Positions 1 through 10,955 of a stretch of DNA of 64,000 nt are shown in pieces (the stretch's first letter is position 1; each line of letters begins with the position of its first letter). The notes under the pieces are model-generated. The model saw only the letters and a program-made list of their open reading frames with translations, searched no databases and was not told the origin of the DNA. The stretch lies in contig VWRR01000006.1 of the NCBI GenBank assembly GCA_013995675.1, positions 186,001-250,000 on the forward strand, read 5' to 3'. Both the position numbers and the translations under genes were made by a program. The DNA is from Cyanidiococcus yangmingshanensis (lineage: Eukaryota > Rhodophyta > Bangiophyceae > Cyanidiales > Cyanidiaceae).

Positions 1-252
1 TTGTTGGCCATACTCGGTTTCGGGGGTCATCCGTCAAGTGCACTGCGGCGCACGAGTAATATCTCTCTCTGCGTCATTAATGTTTTAGGGTTTTTGAACC
101 AGAACAGTTGCTTTGTTTGGACAAGGCTAGAACATTTTCTGGCTGTAAATATATGCTTGCCCTTGATCTGGATAGCCAGGAAGTTACGGAAAGACGTGTG
201 GGTTTAACGTGCATCTTGAGCTACTTTGTTCTTAAGGGCGAACTCAAACTTC

Positions 253-771
253 ATGGAGGACACGGTCCCTTTTGAACAGCACTCGGCAAAAGCTGAGCGC
301 CTCTTGTGTCAAGTCCACGAGCACTCTGTTGCCGTGGTTCGGAAGGTGCTCTTCTCAGAGGATTTTTCAACAGAGGCCTCTGAAGATTTCAGCGCTGACA
401 GTCGGAGACTTCCAGTGTTGTACGCAGCCACCGGGAGATCCCTAGTTGCTTCCCAGGGAAGGGAACCTGCTCGTGATCTTAGGCACAGCGATATTTCAAA
501 GGATATTTTACAAGCGCGTCTCAGCAAGCTGCTCGCGAAGGAGCCCTTCGAAGGGTTTGAAGCTTGCGCCACCACCTCGCCACGAGTTTCAGATAGTAGT
601 TTGCGAAAGCAGAAAAATACATTCTCATTGTCGGCGGAGGAAGGGTCCATAGCCACGGGAACCCACCGAGACAGCACGCTAGCAGGCGTAAATAAACGAA
701 TGAAAAGAGGTCAAGACCGTGGGTGGTTACTGGGCCAGGTCGTGAAGCGAATGCACAGAAACGACCCCTAG
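253..771 (+). CDS. Unrecognised basic protein, 172 aa
   Basis: An open frame begins at the ATG at 253 (frame open upstream to 226 without ATG) and ends at TAG 769-771. The protein is hydrophilic and charged, rich in Ser, Glu, Arg and Lys, with a basic C-terminus (KRMKRGQDRGW). I recognise no domain, signal peptide or membrane segment. It is convergent with the hydroxylase gene ending at 861. Composition looks protein-like rather than random, but no homology supports it, and a 122-codon frame lies opposite. Treat as hypothetical. Confidence 0.35.
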   Translation: MEDTVPFEQHSAKAERLLCQVHEHSVAVVRKVLFSEDFSTEASEDFSADSRRLPVLYAATGRSLVASQGREPARDLRHSDISKDILQARLSKLLAKEPFEGFEACATTSPRVSDSSLRKQKNTFSLSAEEGSIATGTHRDSTLAGVNKRMKRGQDRGWLLGQVVKRMHRNDP

Positions 772-860
772 GCCAGGCCAGGATTTGTTCCATGTGCGCT
801 ATATCAAGCGGAGCGTTGTTTGCAACTCAACTCGACCTTAAATTGCGTTTATGTTTTGGT

Positions 861-1670
861 TCACATGACAGGATCTTTGATGCTCTTCTTCCCAGACCAT
901 TTTGGATAAACATGCTCATAACTTGTTCTAAAAAGTCCATCCATGATATTCGAGCTCCCTACACCGTCACTAAAGCTGCAATTATATCGAGTATGATGCA
1001 TCCCGTGCGCCATTGTGCTGAGTCCAGGAAGCCGCGGCCAAAAATTATAGCCGGAGTGCTCATACATGCCTCCAAGGCTGCCCAGAGCTATTGCAAAAAA
1101 GTGGAAGGCAGCGTCTGCTTTCAACAAACATAGGGGTACCAGGTAAGGAACGCAGATTTCGAGTAAGTAATCGCTCGAAGCCATATACATACTACTTAAA
1201 GCAATGCTCGCCTTGGTTGAGTGGTGCACGTCATGTCTGAAGAAATGATAGCCCCATGCTGAATGTAGCAAAAAGCGATGACCCAGGTAGAAAAACAGAT
1301 CATGCCCAATAGTCATCCATGCCGCTTGGGGAATATATTCCCATACAGAATGACGAAGCGGCTGGTTCTGTCTGTCCAGGCTATCAAATGCGATACCAAA
1401 AGTTTCAGACAAAAACATCGCCGGAAGTAAAATAAAAAATTGGTTAAACAAGACCTGTGACAGAAGCTCCAAATACCTTTGTTGGTCCCCTTTGAACTCC
1501 TTGTACCCGGCGAGCCAGCCTTTTTTGTCTAGGAGCTCAAAAACGAGGCATCCCAAGTGGAAAAAACAAAAGTGTCCAAAGAAGCAGGTCAATGACAAGG
1601 GAAGCCCTGAAGTTCGCGTCAGGTAGTAAATCGGCTCACTCGGATGCCACATGTCACTACTGTGTCCCAA
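861..1670 (-). CDS. Fatty acid hydroxylase / sterol desaturase superfamily protein
   Basis: A 269-residue membrane protein of the di-iron hydroxylase/desaturase superfamily. The iron-binding histidine clusters are visible: HRFLLH at about residues 131-136, HDVHH at 146-150 and HGMHH at 222-226, with EHSGYN at about 204-209. Hydrophobic stretches at about 21-46, 78-95 and 170-200 fit an ER-membrane enzyme. Members hydroxylate or desaturate sterols, fatty acids or related lipids using O2; the substrate cannot be told from sequence alone. The frame is uninterrupted and the length is usual for the family. The gene is divergent from the helicase starting near 2477, with about 800 bp between. Confidence 0.85.
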   Translation of the reverse strand: MGHSSDMWHPSEPIYYLTRTSGLPLSLTCFFGHFCFFHLGCLVFELLDKKGWLAGYKEFKGDQQRYLELLSQVLFNQFFILLPAMFLSETFGIAFDSLDRQNQPLRHSVWEYIPQAAWMTIGHDLFFYLGHRFLLHSAWGYHFFRHDVHHSTKASIALSSMYMASSDYLLEICVPYLVPLCLLKADAAFHFFAIALGSLGGMYEHSGYNFWPRLPGLSTMAHGMHHTRYNCSFSDGVGSSNIMDGLFRTSYEHVYPKWSGKKSIKDPVM

Positions 1671-2476
1671 AAGTAGCTCTAGTCACAGAAGATTGACAGC
1701 TACTATGCACACGAAATCGAGAAGTGTTCACTGAAACTGCAGGGGCTCCCGGCCCGAAGGCGAGACAACGATAGAAACCAGCGCGAACCCTACTAGTTAC
1801 ACGCTTTATCACGCGTCTCCGCAGGAAGGCCAATAGAAGGTTGGTGCGGATGAACAGCGTACACAAATAGTTTCGCGACTTCAAACGGCAACGCCACGTA
1901 CGCGCTCGACGCCTCGTCGGCGGCAGCGGATGTTCAGCCGAACGGAATACAAATTGGAAATCTTGAGAACTCCGCTCTCCTGTCACGACGCTCTCAGATC
2001 AAGTGGAGACTGAATTGATCTCTCGTATATTGTTTAGAGCACGCTGGTGGTCACGAGTGCTGCTCAGGTTTTCCAGAGAAAACGAAAAAGATCCCTCTCC
2101 ATTAAATTTTGGCAAGAACATCTTGCCGCTGACCTAGGGCGACCTGCAAACGTTGGCGGGAAGAATTCCGGATCAAGCTTGCATTGTAATCTTGCGAGAC
2201 CTATTTTTCCCCAAAGGTCGCACCGACGATGATCTGAGCAGCTTCTCGAGTTTCATTGGGCTCTGGTTTTGAAGTATCTCCTTAGGGTAGCGAAGCGCCC
2301 GTGGCTAGAACAAGATTTTTGTGCGCTATTATCGGTTTGTAAACTCAGGTTACCTGTTTGATAAGGAACTTTCGAGCCGCAAACCTGCTCAAGTCAATTT
2401 CAAAACTGCCTCAGCGACGAACTTTGCATACTTAGAGTGGAATACTAAACATTCCCTCGATTTTGTTTCGCCTAGT
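1671..2476. other. Divergent intergenic region, hydroxylase / helicase
   Basis: About 800 bp between two divergent genes, so it should hold both promoters. Short open stretches on both strands look random. From 2321 the helicase reading frame is open without an ATG, so part of this DNA may encode an N-terminal extension of the helicase if there is a further frame change upstream. Confidence 0.4.
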
Positions 2477-5400
2477 ATGAGTGTGGAACCTGCGATGAGA
2501 GAAAGCGCCGACTTCGCTCAGGAGAGCCCAAACCGCGTACAAAGCACGACTGGATCTCATGGGCTTATCGAATTTCATTCGAGTCCATTTCAGCTTCATG
2601 ACACCTCATTGCGGGACGCGTGGCAAGAGCCAGATATGCGAAGAGAGCAGATCTTTACTGCTGATCAAGCGGAACATATTCGCACCTTGGGAAGCGTTTC
2701 AGACTTGAGATTTTTGCTTGAGAGCACGCCCGAATACCGCGTGCTTTGCACGGTTTCAGCACGACAAGATTGGATACAAAACATAGCTCAGGCTGAAATG
2801 GCACAAGAGCGTATGTCGCCAATCCATGGTTAGCGAAGCCCAAGAATGGGACGAAGCCATCATCATGAAGCCCTCCGCTGAGACTCGAAGACATGTACCT
2901 ATGGTGGGCTTATCTGCAGGGGACCTCCCAGCCTATATGAAACCTGCTTTTCAACACATTGATAGGTTTAATCAATTGCAAAGCAAAGTTCTTGATCGCG
3001 CCCTGCGAACTCGTGGAAATATTTTGGTTTGCGCGCCTACTGGCTCCGGCAAGACTGAAATCGCCATGGCTCTAATTCTTCAGAGTCTTTTCGAAGAGTG
3101 CAATGGAGATCTCCAAGACTTCAAATGCGTTTACATCGCACCGATGAGAGCATTGGTGGCGGAACTGCAACGATCACTGAGCTCTCGTCTGCGAGATCAT
3201 GGCCTTCTTGTGTCCGAGTGCACTGGGGAACGCCGTTTGAGTCACAGTGATCTTTGGCGTTCTCACATTCTTGTAACAACTCCAGAAAAATGGGACGTTA
3301 TTACAAGGCACCCGGATGAGCGACCATTGTTTCGTTTTCTGAAAATTGTTATTCTAGATGAAATTCACGTTCTAGGCGATCCAAAGCGTGGACCAGTTTT
3401 GGAAAGATGCGTCGCTCGGCTGCATCATGAGGCAGCTCTTTTTCGCTCCAGAATACGGCTAGTGGGCCTCAGCGCTACGCTTCCAAACTACGATGATGTT
3501 GCCGTCTTTTTACGAGCAAAACTGGACGAAGGAGTATTTGCATACACTGAAGATGAGCGTCCATGTCCTCTGGAAGTGCGCACCGTCGCGCTTCGACATC
3601 GAATTGGCCTTTTGAGCAGAGCTCGATTAGATCAAATCATGAACCAAGCGATATGGTTTCAGGTTAGAAACTTCGCGATCGAGAAAAAGGAGCAAGTGTT
3701 AGTGTTCGTGCATGAGCGTAATGACACGATGAAAACGGCTCGCTGGCTTCTCAGCGCCGCAGAGGTGGAGCACTTGTCGCTCTGCAGCGATTCCCGTATA
3801 GAAGCGACGCATCCCGAAATTGTGAACCTTCTCAATGAACACCCAGATATTCTTGCCCTCATCTCAAGAGGAGTAGGAATCCACCATGCTGGATTGACGA
3901 GGGAAATCCGCCATTCTGTAGGAGGACGCATTTTCGCGAGGGAGCTTGAGAGTGGTGATATCCACGGCAACACTCGCATGGGGGGTGAATCTGCCGGCCA
4001 GTGTTGTTGTTAGTCAAGGGAACCCAATATTACTCTGCTGAGGAGGGCAGATACGTTCAGTTGTCCCCTCTTAACGTGCAACAAATGCTTGGACGGGCAG
4101 GTCGATATCCTTTTCACCACAGTGGCACTGGCATCATTATCACCACGCAACCAGAGGTGCGATCGTATGCTTCGATCATATCGAATAGGTCGCTGATCGA
4201 ATCGCATCACGTACCACACCTTGCAGACAGTTTGCTCGCTGAGGTTGCAGGTGGGTCTGTACACGATGTAGAAGAAGCTGCTGAGTGGTTGAAATATACT
4301 TTTTTCTTCATTCGCGCGCTGCGAAGCAAGAGCTTGTACGGTTTGTCTCTCTTGAAAGATGCTGATGATGATGGGTCTCTGCGAGGTCTCCGGTTGCGAC
4401 TGTGCCATTCAGGCGGCAAAAGAGCTCGCTCATCACAGCCTTATCTCTTATACGGAAAGCTTTGAAATGGAGTCCACAGCTCGCGGGAACGTGGCATCCG
4501 CCTTCATGCTTCCATACGAGTCAATCGCAGCAATGGGAACAAGTCTGAGATCTGCAGCGGGTCCTCCAGATATCTTGCATATCGTTGCGACTTCGACATC
4601 TGAGATGCGAAATCTGAGTATACCCCGCGGAGCGGAAAGCAAGGAACTTGGTTCCCTTCTGCAACGAGTACCGATTCCTTTGATGGACACTGAGCGCGAC
4701 CTCAAAATCTCAGTGCTTCTGCAAGCGTACATCAGCGGGATAGATTTGAACACATTGCCGTCGCTCTCTCAGGACGCAGTCGTGATTGTGGAGCACGCTG
4801 CGCGAGTTTTTCGAGCACTGCATGCTCTTGCTGCAGTTCTTGAGCTAGCGATTCCGATGAGAAATAGCTTGTTCCTCGCCAAGTGCCTCCAAAATCGACG
4901 TTGGGTTTCTTCTCAGACACGCCAATTGGGAACTTTTTGCGCACGTATCGATCCGTCTGAACAGAAACTGCGAACGTGTTTGCAGAAAGAGAGTATCATG
5001 AGAGACCGACATGCTCCTGTCTCTTGTAGCGCTCTGGGTCGCGAGGGCCCCAAAGGACACTCTTGGATTGCCCTAGAGAGCTCGTTGGTACCCGTCTCTG
5101 AAGACATGCTTCGGCTTGAATGTGTCATCTATTTGCTGGAGAGAGTTAGCATCCGCACAGGCGAAGCTGTATGGGTAACTCTCGAGGATGCATCAGGCGA
5201 AAAGCTTCTGTTCTCTGAGCGTGTGATTTTGAAACACTGATCCGTGTCATCTAGTGGCTCTCTGTAAGATTCCGCTGGCTGTGCGGACGGCACTCGCATA
5301 TTGGCGAATATCAGCAGAAGAGAGCATCGTCGAAGATTGTGTCAAAGCAGAATGCTTACGAGATCTGTGTTGGCCACGTAATGAGAATTTTTCCGAGCAA

Positions 5401-7829
5401 GAATGCGTGACGTATCTGTTTCGTGATGTGGATCATATCCGCACTGCATGTGAGACACTGTTGCCAAGAATTTTCCGCTCGATTTTTGTGGACAAGTCAG
5501 CGAAACGTCCTGGTTTGCTGCTTTCCATTCCTATACTGTGCGACCACGCTACATTCATTTCCACGTCCTTGGACGAACCAGGTCAAGGAATGTTGATTTG
5601 CTATGCTTCTCCTCACCGGTGGCACCGAATTGAGTTCGCTATCTCAATGCAAAGTCGTTCAACAATAGTGCATGAGTTATGTGAGGATCCGAGAAAGAAT
5701 GCTTGTTATGTGCAGGCACTTACAGAGCTAGTAGGAACACGGGCAGTCATTGGAACCCCGAAACAGTTTGAATTGCTTACAAATTTGGTTCCTTGCGAGA
5801 AGCTTCGCTCAGCATTGTTCTTGTGGGTATTCGACGATATCGAGTCGCTTTCATGGGAGCCGCAGTATGAGTTCCTTCTAATGAAGCTGGCGGGGGCCCG
5901 ACAGATTCTCGTATCGGAATTTTTCGGAAACTTGAAGCAAACAGGACATTGGCTTGGCATAAGTCCATCTAGGATTCTCCGTCTCGATCTTCTCAAGCCA
6001 GAAAAACGTTCTTTTAGACTCGTAAGTTTGTCAAGCAGGCTCGTCGCACAGCCAAGACTAGTTGCGAAGAGATTTTGGAGGCAATATTATCGCACAGCGC
6101 CAGCTCAAGGTCACGTCGCTGTATGCTGTGTCATGCGCGGATCTTTGCCGGTTGCAACAGAATTGGCCCGACAGAGTCCCTTCAGTTTTACCGTAACCCA
6201 TGCCGTAGGTGAGTCGATACCAATGGTGGTGCGTGCTTGCCTCGAAAGGGGCGTTCTGCTGTTGCCCTGGCATTCAGGTATTTCCAAGGATCTGATGAGT
6301 GCGTGTCCTGTGCGCGTTGTTGTGGTACAATTAGGAGACGAGCTGCTCTCCCAATGGACAAGAGAATGCTCTCTCGCATTCGTTGTCGGGAACGGCCTGG
6401 AGAATCCGCCAGCACGCTGGAAGGAAAATAGTTTCCTATGGAGTTGTCGGTATCTTTCGAGGTTTTGCTCAGGTGATACTATCGTTCTTGTTCCTCAGAA
6501 CCTCTGCAGCTTGTTTCGAGAGGCACCGGAATGGGTCCCATTTGTAGACTCTGTTGCAGATCAATCTTGGGATTCGTTTGTCGCAACGCAAGTCGCTCAA
6601 GGCTTGGTCAGAACAAATACAGATATTTTCGATCTGGCGAATCGCTCTTTCTTTCATCAGTGTTATCTGCGTCATGATGGGAGAAACCATGCTCAAGAAG
6701 TTCTGCAGCTTAGGAACGATCTCGAGCGGATCGCTATTTTCTCTAGTCTTTTGACTAACAAACTGGTGAATGATATGGAAGCAATCAGGGTCGCGAAGGA
6801 CGATGCATCCGTTTATGAGGCCACAGCCATAGCAGATCTCTCAAACTCCTTCGGGATCAGTTTGCAGACTGCGCAAACTCTTCACAACATATTTTCGTTT
6901 GAGGAACCGATGACCAAAGAGGCCTTCTTGGAGAATTTGTCTGAACTACTGAGCACCGAAAATGATCAACTCGATGTACTAGGCGATTTCGCCTCGGGGG
7001 ATATAAGATTTCTCAATCAATCAACGGGCGGAAACAAAGATCTAAGGTACAATGCGAGCACTGGACATGCTCTGAGGGCTTCCGTCATATATGGGTTACT
7101 TCAGTGTTTCACGGAGTGCGAACCAGCCGTTAGGACCAAATTTTGGGTCCAGCGACTCGTGGAGAATTTATATTCATCCTGGTTCAGAACTTTACCAGCT
7201 GTTATCCATGTTGGGCTCACGCGCTTAACTTGGTCGAAGTTTCAGGTATTGCTCGCGATGATTCAAAAATTGTCGGGGGTTTTCTTGAATTTTTCCCGAG
7301 TGCATCGGATCGAGAAAAATGAAGACCATCTGCGGGAAAAGGTGCTCACCTCGGTGACAGCCTCTACTGCCTGTGAAGAGTCTGAAAGAACAGAATTAGC
7401 CGCATCTGAGAATGTGGACGGCATAGCTACGAGCCAGCGGTCTTCAACAAGAACTTGCCCTAGACGATACGGCTCGATTCATGTTCTACGCGCTGTTTTT
7501 TGTCGCGAGGATCGCTCTCTGAAGCTAGTGGTTTTCTGTGCAACTCGGGTATTCGAGAAACCGAATGAAAACAAGAGCATTGAATCAATCGATGGTCTTC
7601 GTTCCTGTTGGATTGTTGTCCAGGACACAGAATCAGATACTATCGTTGGTGCAGAAGAGTTTTCTTGCATCATGGACAGCAAGAAGCGAATCTGCATCTC
7701 GATGAAATCCCCGGCAAGCAATTTGTTTCCCTGCGTGCGCACGTTTTTGACGAAATCTACGCAGACGATGGTATTGACTGCAGCGTGTCTAGTTCAATTG
7801 ATGGGCCCTTCGTAGATGCAAGCAAGTGA
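2477..7829 (+). CDS. Brr2/ASCC3-type Ski2-like DExH RNA helicase with two cassettes (frame-broken)
   Basis: A giant two-cassette helicase of about 1,780 residues. The first cassette has motif I APTGSGKT (about 3034), DEIH (about 3358), SAT in GLSATLPNYDDVA (about 3470), GVGIHHAG (about 3874) and the TATLAWGVNLPA motif, followed by a Sec63-like region (about 4400-5240). The second cassette (5254-6700) lacks a Walker A and has FDDIE where DExH is expected, then a second Sec63/FN3-like region to 7829. Brr2 unwinds U4/U6 in the spliceosome; ASCC3/Slh1 splits stalled ribosomes. RGPVLE and the dead second cassette favour Brr2. The frame changes +1 within 2787-2830, at 3921, at 4000, within 4356-4430 and at 5233-5238, and -1 near 7700-7712; conserved motifs continue across each. 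The ATG at 2477 is the first in an open frame that extends further upstream. The 3' end overlaps the next gene by 73 bp. Confidence 0.85.
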
Positions 7830-9043
7830 AGGCCAACAGAATTGAGGAAGATTTCATTGAATTTTTGTGGGTTTTCTATGAACAGATAATGTCCAGCATC
7901 CGGAACGATTTCCAGGAACATTTGCTCATGGCCAAGCATTCGGGCTCTTTCGATGAGCTCTTGGGCGTGCGCCGGATTCATCCAATCACGATCTCCGTAC
8001 AGAAAAATGACAGGTACTTTCGGTGAAAGGCTCTTCAAGCGGTCCATGAGAGGTGCTCGCGCCCATGCCCCCGGAAACATGAGCGTGTTCATAGCAAACT
8101 CTGCAGAACCCGGTGCGACTGAGATCGCATGTAGATAATTTGCAAAGCGTTTGCGCTCCTGCTCGTCCGCCAAAGAGGATGCAAATCGCTGAGAAACGTA
8201 TTTGTATATCAAACCTTGGCCCCAGGTTTGTGAAACCGTCGATGTCCAGCGAAGAATTCGCTGCGGTGTTACATTAAAATGCCAAACGGTACGAATCAAC
8301 TTGCGCAAGATTCTGTATTTTGGCGGCAGGTTCATTGGTTGAGTACCATGTGTCCTGGTCATTGATTCGGGTCCCTGGCTTTCAGTTGGGACTGAGCTGT
8401 CGGGAGACGCAACTAGAGACACGACTCGAGTATTTCCTTCTCTCGGACGAAGTGCTTCCGATTTAAGTCGCTCCGGCGCAAGTTGCTCCCTGTTGGGAAT
8501 ACCGAACGGACTGATCAGCGCCAGCCCATGCAAACGCTCCGGATGCTTCAATGCATAAATTGCCGCCAGATAGCCACCGAGAGAGTGTCCTGCAAAAATA
8601 AACTTCTCATGTTCAAGACCCACGCGCTTTGTCCAGCGTTCAAAGCGTTCGAGAAAAAACAACTCTGACTGTTCCACACTCATTCTGGTATCGAAGCGCG
8701 GTCTCGAAGATCCACCACTACCTATCCAATCAAAACAATAAACTCGAAATCGACTGGAAAGCGCGTCCAGGTTTTTGGCGAAAAAACCGAGCCCCGAACC
8801 CCAACCGTGGGCAATAACCAAGGCAGGTTTCTCTTTCTCCTTTTCACCCAGCACCAGCGTATTGATGAATTCATTGTTTGGTAGCGGCACTATGATTTTT
8901 CGGAAAGGGGAAGTGACAACGGAGCTTAAAAGTTCAAGCTCGGCCGACAAAATGAGTCGGAGTCGTTTCAAGAGAGAGTGTGAACCGGAAACACTTCGAC
9001 ATGCCTCGTCGACAGAGGAGTAGCTCCCCGAGGCCTCCATCAT
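7757..9043 (-). CDS. Alpha/beta hydrolase of the CGI-58/ABHD4-5 type
   Basis: An uninterrupted 428-residue alpha/beta hydrolase. Seen: HGWGSG oxyanion region at about 79-84, nucleophile elbow GHSLGG at about 152-157, acid candidates in YGDRDWM at about 349-355, and catalytic His in DAGHYLF at about 385. CGI-58 relatives regulate triacylglycerol turnover or acylate lysophospholipids; the serine absent from animal ABHD5 is present here, as in ABHD4 and plant CGI-58. The HX4D motif of the family reads HYLFIE, with Glu for Asp. The segment at about 185-235 is an insertion rich in Ser and Pro. The start is the ATG at 9043, after a GTG in the same frame. The stop at 7757 lies inside the convergent helicase gene; the divergent APC8 gene starts 227 bp away. 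Confidence 0.85.
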   Translation of the reverse strand: MMEASGSYSSVDEACRSVSGSHSLLKRLRLILSAELELLSSVVTSPFRKIIVPLPNNEFINTLVLGEKEKEKPALVIAHGWGSGLGFFAKNLDALSSRFRVYCFDWIGSGGSSRPRFDTRMSVEQSELFFLERFERWTKRVGLEHEKFIFAGHSLGGYLAAIYALKHPERLHGLALISPFGIPNREQLAPERLKSEALRPREGNTRVVSLVASPDSSVPTESQGPESMTRTHGTQPMNLPPKYRILRKLIRTVWHFNVTPQRILRWTSTVSQTWGQGLIYKYVSQRFASSLADEQERKRFANYLHAISVAPGSAEFAMNTLMFPGAWARAPLMDRLKSLSPKVPVIFLYGDRDWMNPAHAQELIERARMLGHEQMFLEIVPDAGHYLFIENPQKFNEIFLNSVGLHLLASTKGPSIELDTLQSIPSSA

Positions 9044-9270
9044 ACCCACGTTTTTACGCCAAAGTGTTCTCCGAAACGCGCGAATCTCCCAAAGGAGTGT
9101 CTTCTCTACGGCGACCTGTACAGCATACGCTCCAATATCTGTTCAACGGAACCGTGTTTCCAAAATTTTTACAATTGTTCAGCATACGCCGAGCGCTGCT
9201 CAAAATTTGCTGAACACTGCCGAGCCGTTCGCGGCAATGATTTGCTGCTATTCCTCGCCTCCCGAGGAAT

Positions 9271-10955
9271 ATGGGTTCTTTCGTGGATATCGCTCTCAAC
9301 ATTTTTCGGCGAATTTCCGCAGAACAGAAACGGAAAGAACTGAGATGGGCACTTCAGGAATGCCTGGAACGTGGTCTTTCACTGAGCGCCCGTTGTTTAG
9401 CAGAACTTTTGACTAGTTTAGACCGAAAACTTGGCACTGGTGCGGGGCACGTGGAAGAGCCGTTTAGCTGTGTTTTTCGCGAGGATCTGAGTTTATATTT
9501 ATATGCTAAGACCCTCTTTGATTGCCGCGAATATCAACGCGCCGCTGCCGTTCTCCAATCTTGCACTGAGGTGCGTTGTCGCTTTCTCCGCTGGTATGCA
9601 CTTTTTTTGCACGGTGAGAAGCGGAAAGAGGAAGAGTTCTTACAAAGCGGAGCCGGCAATTTTTCCGGGGAACGTGGATCTCAAAATGCACAGGCGACCG
9701 TAATTCTTCGGGAGATAGACAACGCTTCACGAGCTGACGCAACACTCTTTGAAGATGCCTATATCAGCTGGATTCGCGGAATTGCGCTGAAAGCCTGCGG
9801 CTCCGAAAGAGAGGCCATGGAGGCCTTCATTGGAGCCCTCGAGCGAAAGCGATACCTCTGGGCAGCATGGGTGGAACTGCATGAGTTAGGGCAGGATTTC
9901 AGCGCAGTTGCGTCAGCGCTGCAACCCGTACTGGAAAGAGGGGATTCATGGATGTTTGCGTTCTTTCTCACAATGCAAGCGGGAACTTCAGTGGGAAATT
10001 CAATTATCATTAGTGTCCTCGAGGAGCTATCTGCTGAATTTACAGATTCCGTTACTTTGATGCAACAATTAGCACAAGCTTATTTCAGTGCACACGATTT
10101 CGAAACTGCTGCTGAACATTGCCGACGCGTTCGTGAGCTAGACCCCTGCTGCCTAGACGGTGTGGATCTCTTCTCTAATATTCTTTTCGTACAGGAAGAT
10201 CGTGTAGAGTTAAGCGCCTTGGCTCGAGACTGTGTCCGAATTGACAAGTATCGCGCCGAGACCTGCTGCGTAGTTGGCAATTATTTCGCACTACGGCAAA
10301 ATCATGAAAAGGCCGTGCAGTATTTTCGTCGAGCTTTAGCACTGAATCGGTCCTACGTGGCAGCTTGGACGCTGATGGGCCACGAGTTTCTTGAGATGCG
10401 CAATACTTCAGCCGCTGTCGAGGCAGTATAGACGAGCGATCGATTTAGATCCTAGAGACTTTCGCCCTTTCTATGGTCTAGGTCAAACATACGAGTTACT
10501 GCACATGCCCCATTATGCACTCTATTATTTTGAGAAAGCAGCGAGTCTTCGACCATGCGATGATCGCATGTGGGTGGCCTATGTCGCAAGTACTCCAAGA
10601 TCTTGGTCGCGTGGAGGATTCCATTCGTTGCCTTGAGAAGGCCCTCACTTGTAACCCTGAGAACTGGAACTGCGCGAAGCGAGCAGGCGATCTTTTATGG
10701 CAACTTGGGCATTTTGACTCCGCGGCTAAGCATTACGAAAGTTATGTGAAGGTTCGGAAAGCCTTGAAGCAGCCTTTCGTTGGGCTAGATTCTGAAGAAA
10801 CAGATATTGTAATTCGAATGGCTGCTTATCATATGAAACGTGGCGAATATCAAGTTGCAAACGAGTACGTTGATATGCAGAGCGATGTTGACAATACCGA
10901 GAAGCGAGATATCCTGCAGGGGATTAAGGCCGAGCTGTCGGGGAAATGCCCGTGA
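9271..10955 (+). CDS. APC8: Anaphase-promoting complex subunit 8 (CDC23), two frame changes
   Basis: A TPR subunit of the anaphase-promoting complex, the ubiquitin ligase that drives mitotic exit. The N-terminus ([14 protein letters not shown], then [10 protein letters not shown]) is the typical APC8 domain, and TPR repeats fill the rest, including [11 protein letters not shown] and the strongly conserved [13 protein letters not shown] with YALYYFEKA. Total about 560 residues, normal for the family, ending at TGA 10953-10955. The sequence continues across two +1 changes: at 10425-10426 (the AY of EAYRRAI) and at 10580-10583 (just before QVLQDLG). Flanking residues match the family without gap, so introns are excluded there. 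The start at 9271 is the first ATG of the conserved N-terminus. Confidence 0.9.

Noticed and set aside
226-252. Upstream TTG start for the first gene
   Set aside because: The in-frame ATG at 253 is preferred for a nuclear eukaryotic gene; the same reasoning moved several other starts.
2811-2838. A 28-base GTATGT...AG segment that would join the first two helicase frames
   Set aside because: It would restore the frame, but other breaks in the same gene are single bases inside conserved motifs, so a 23-28 base intron is not needed and is implausibly short.
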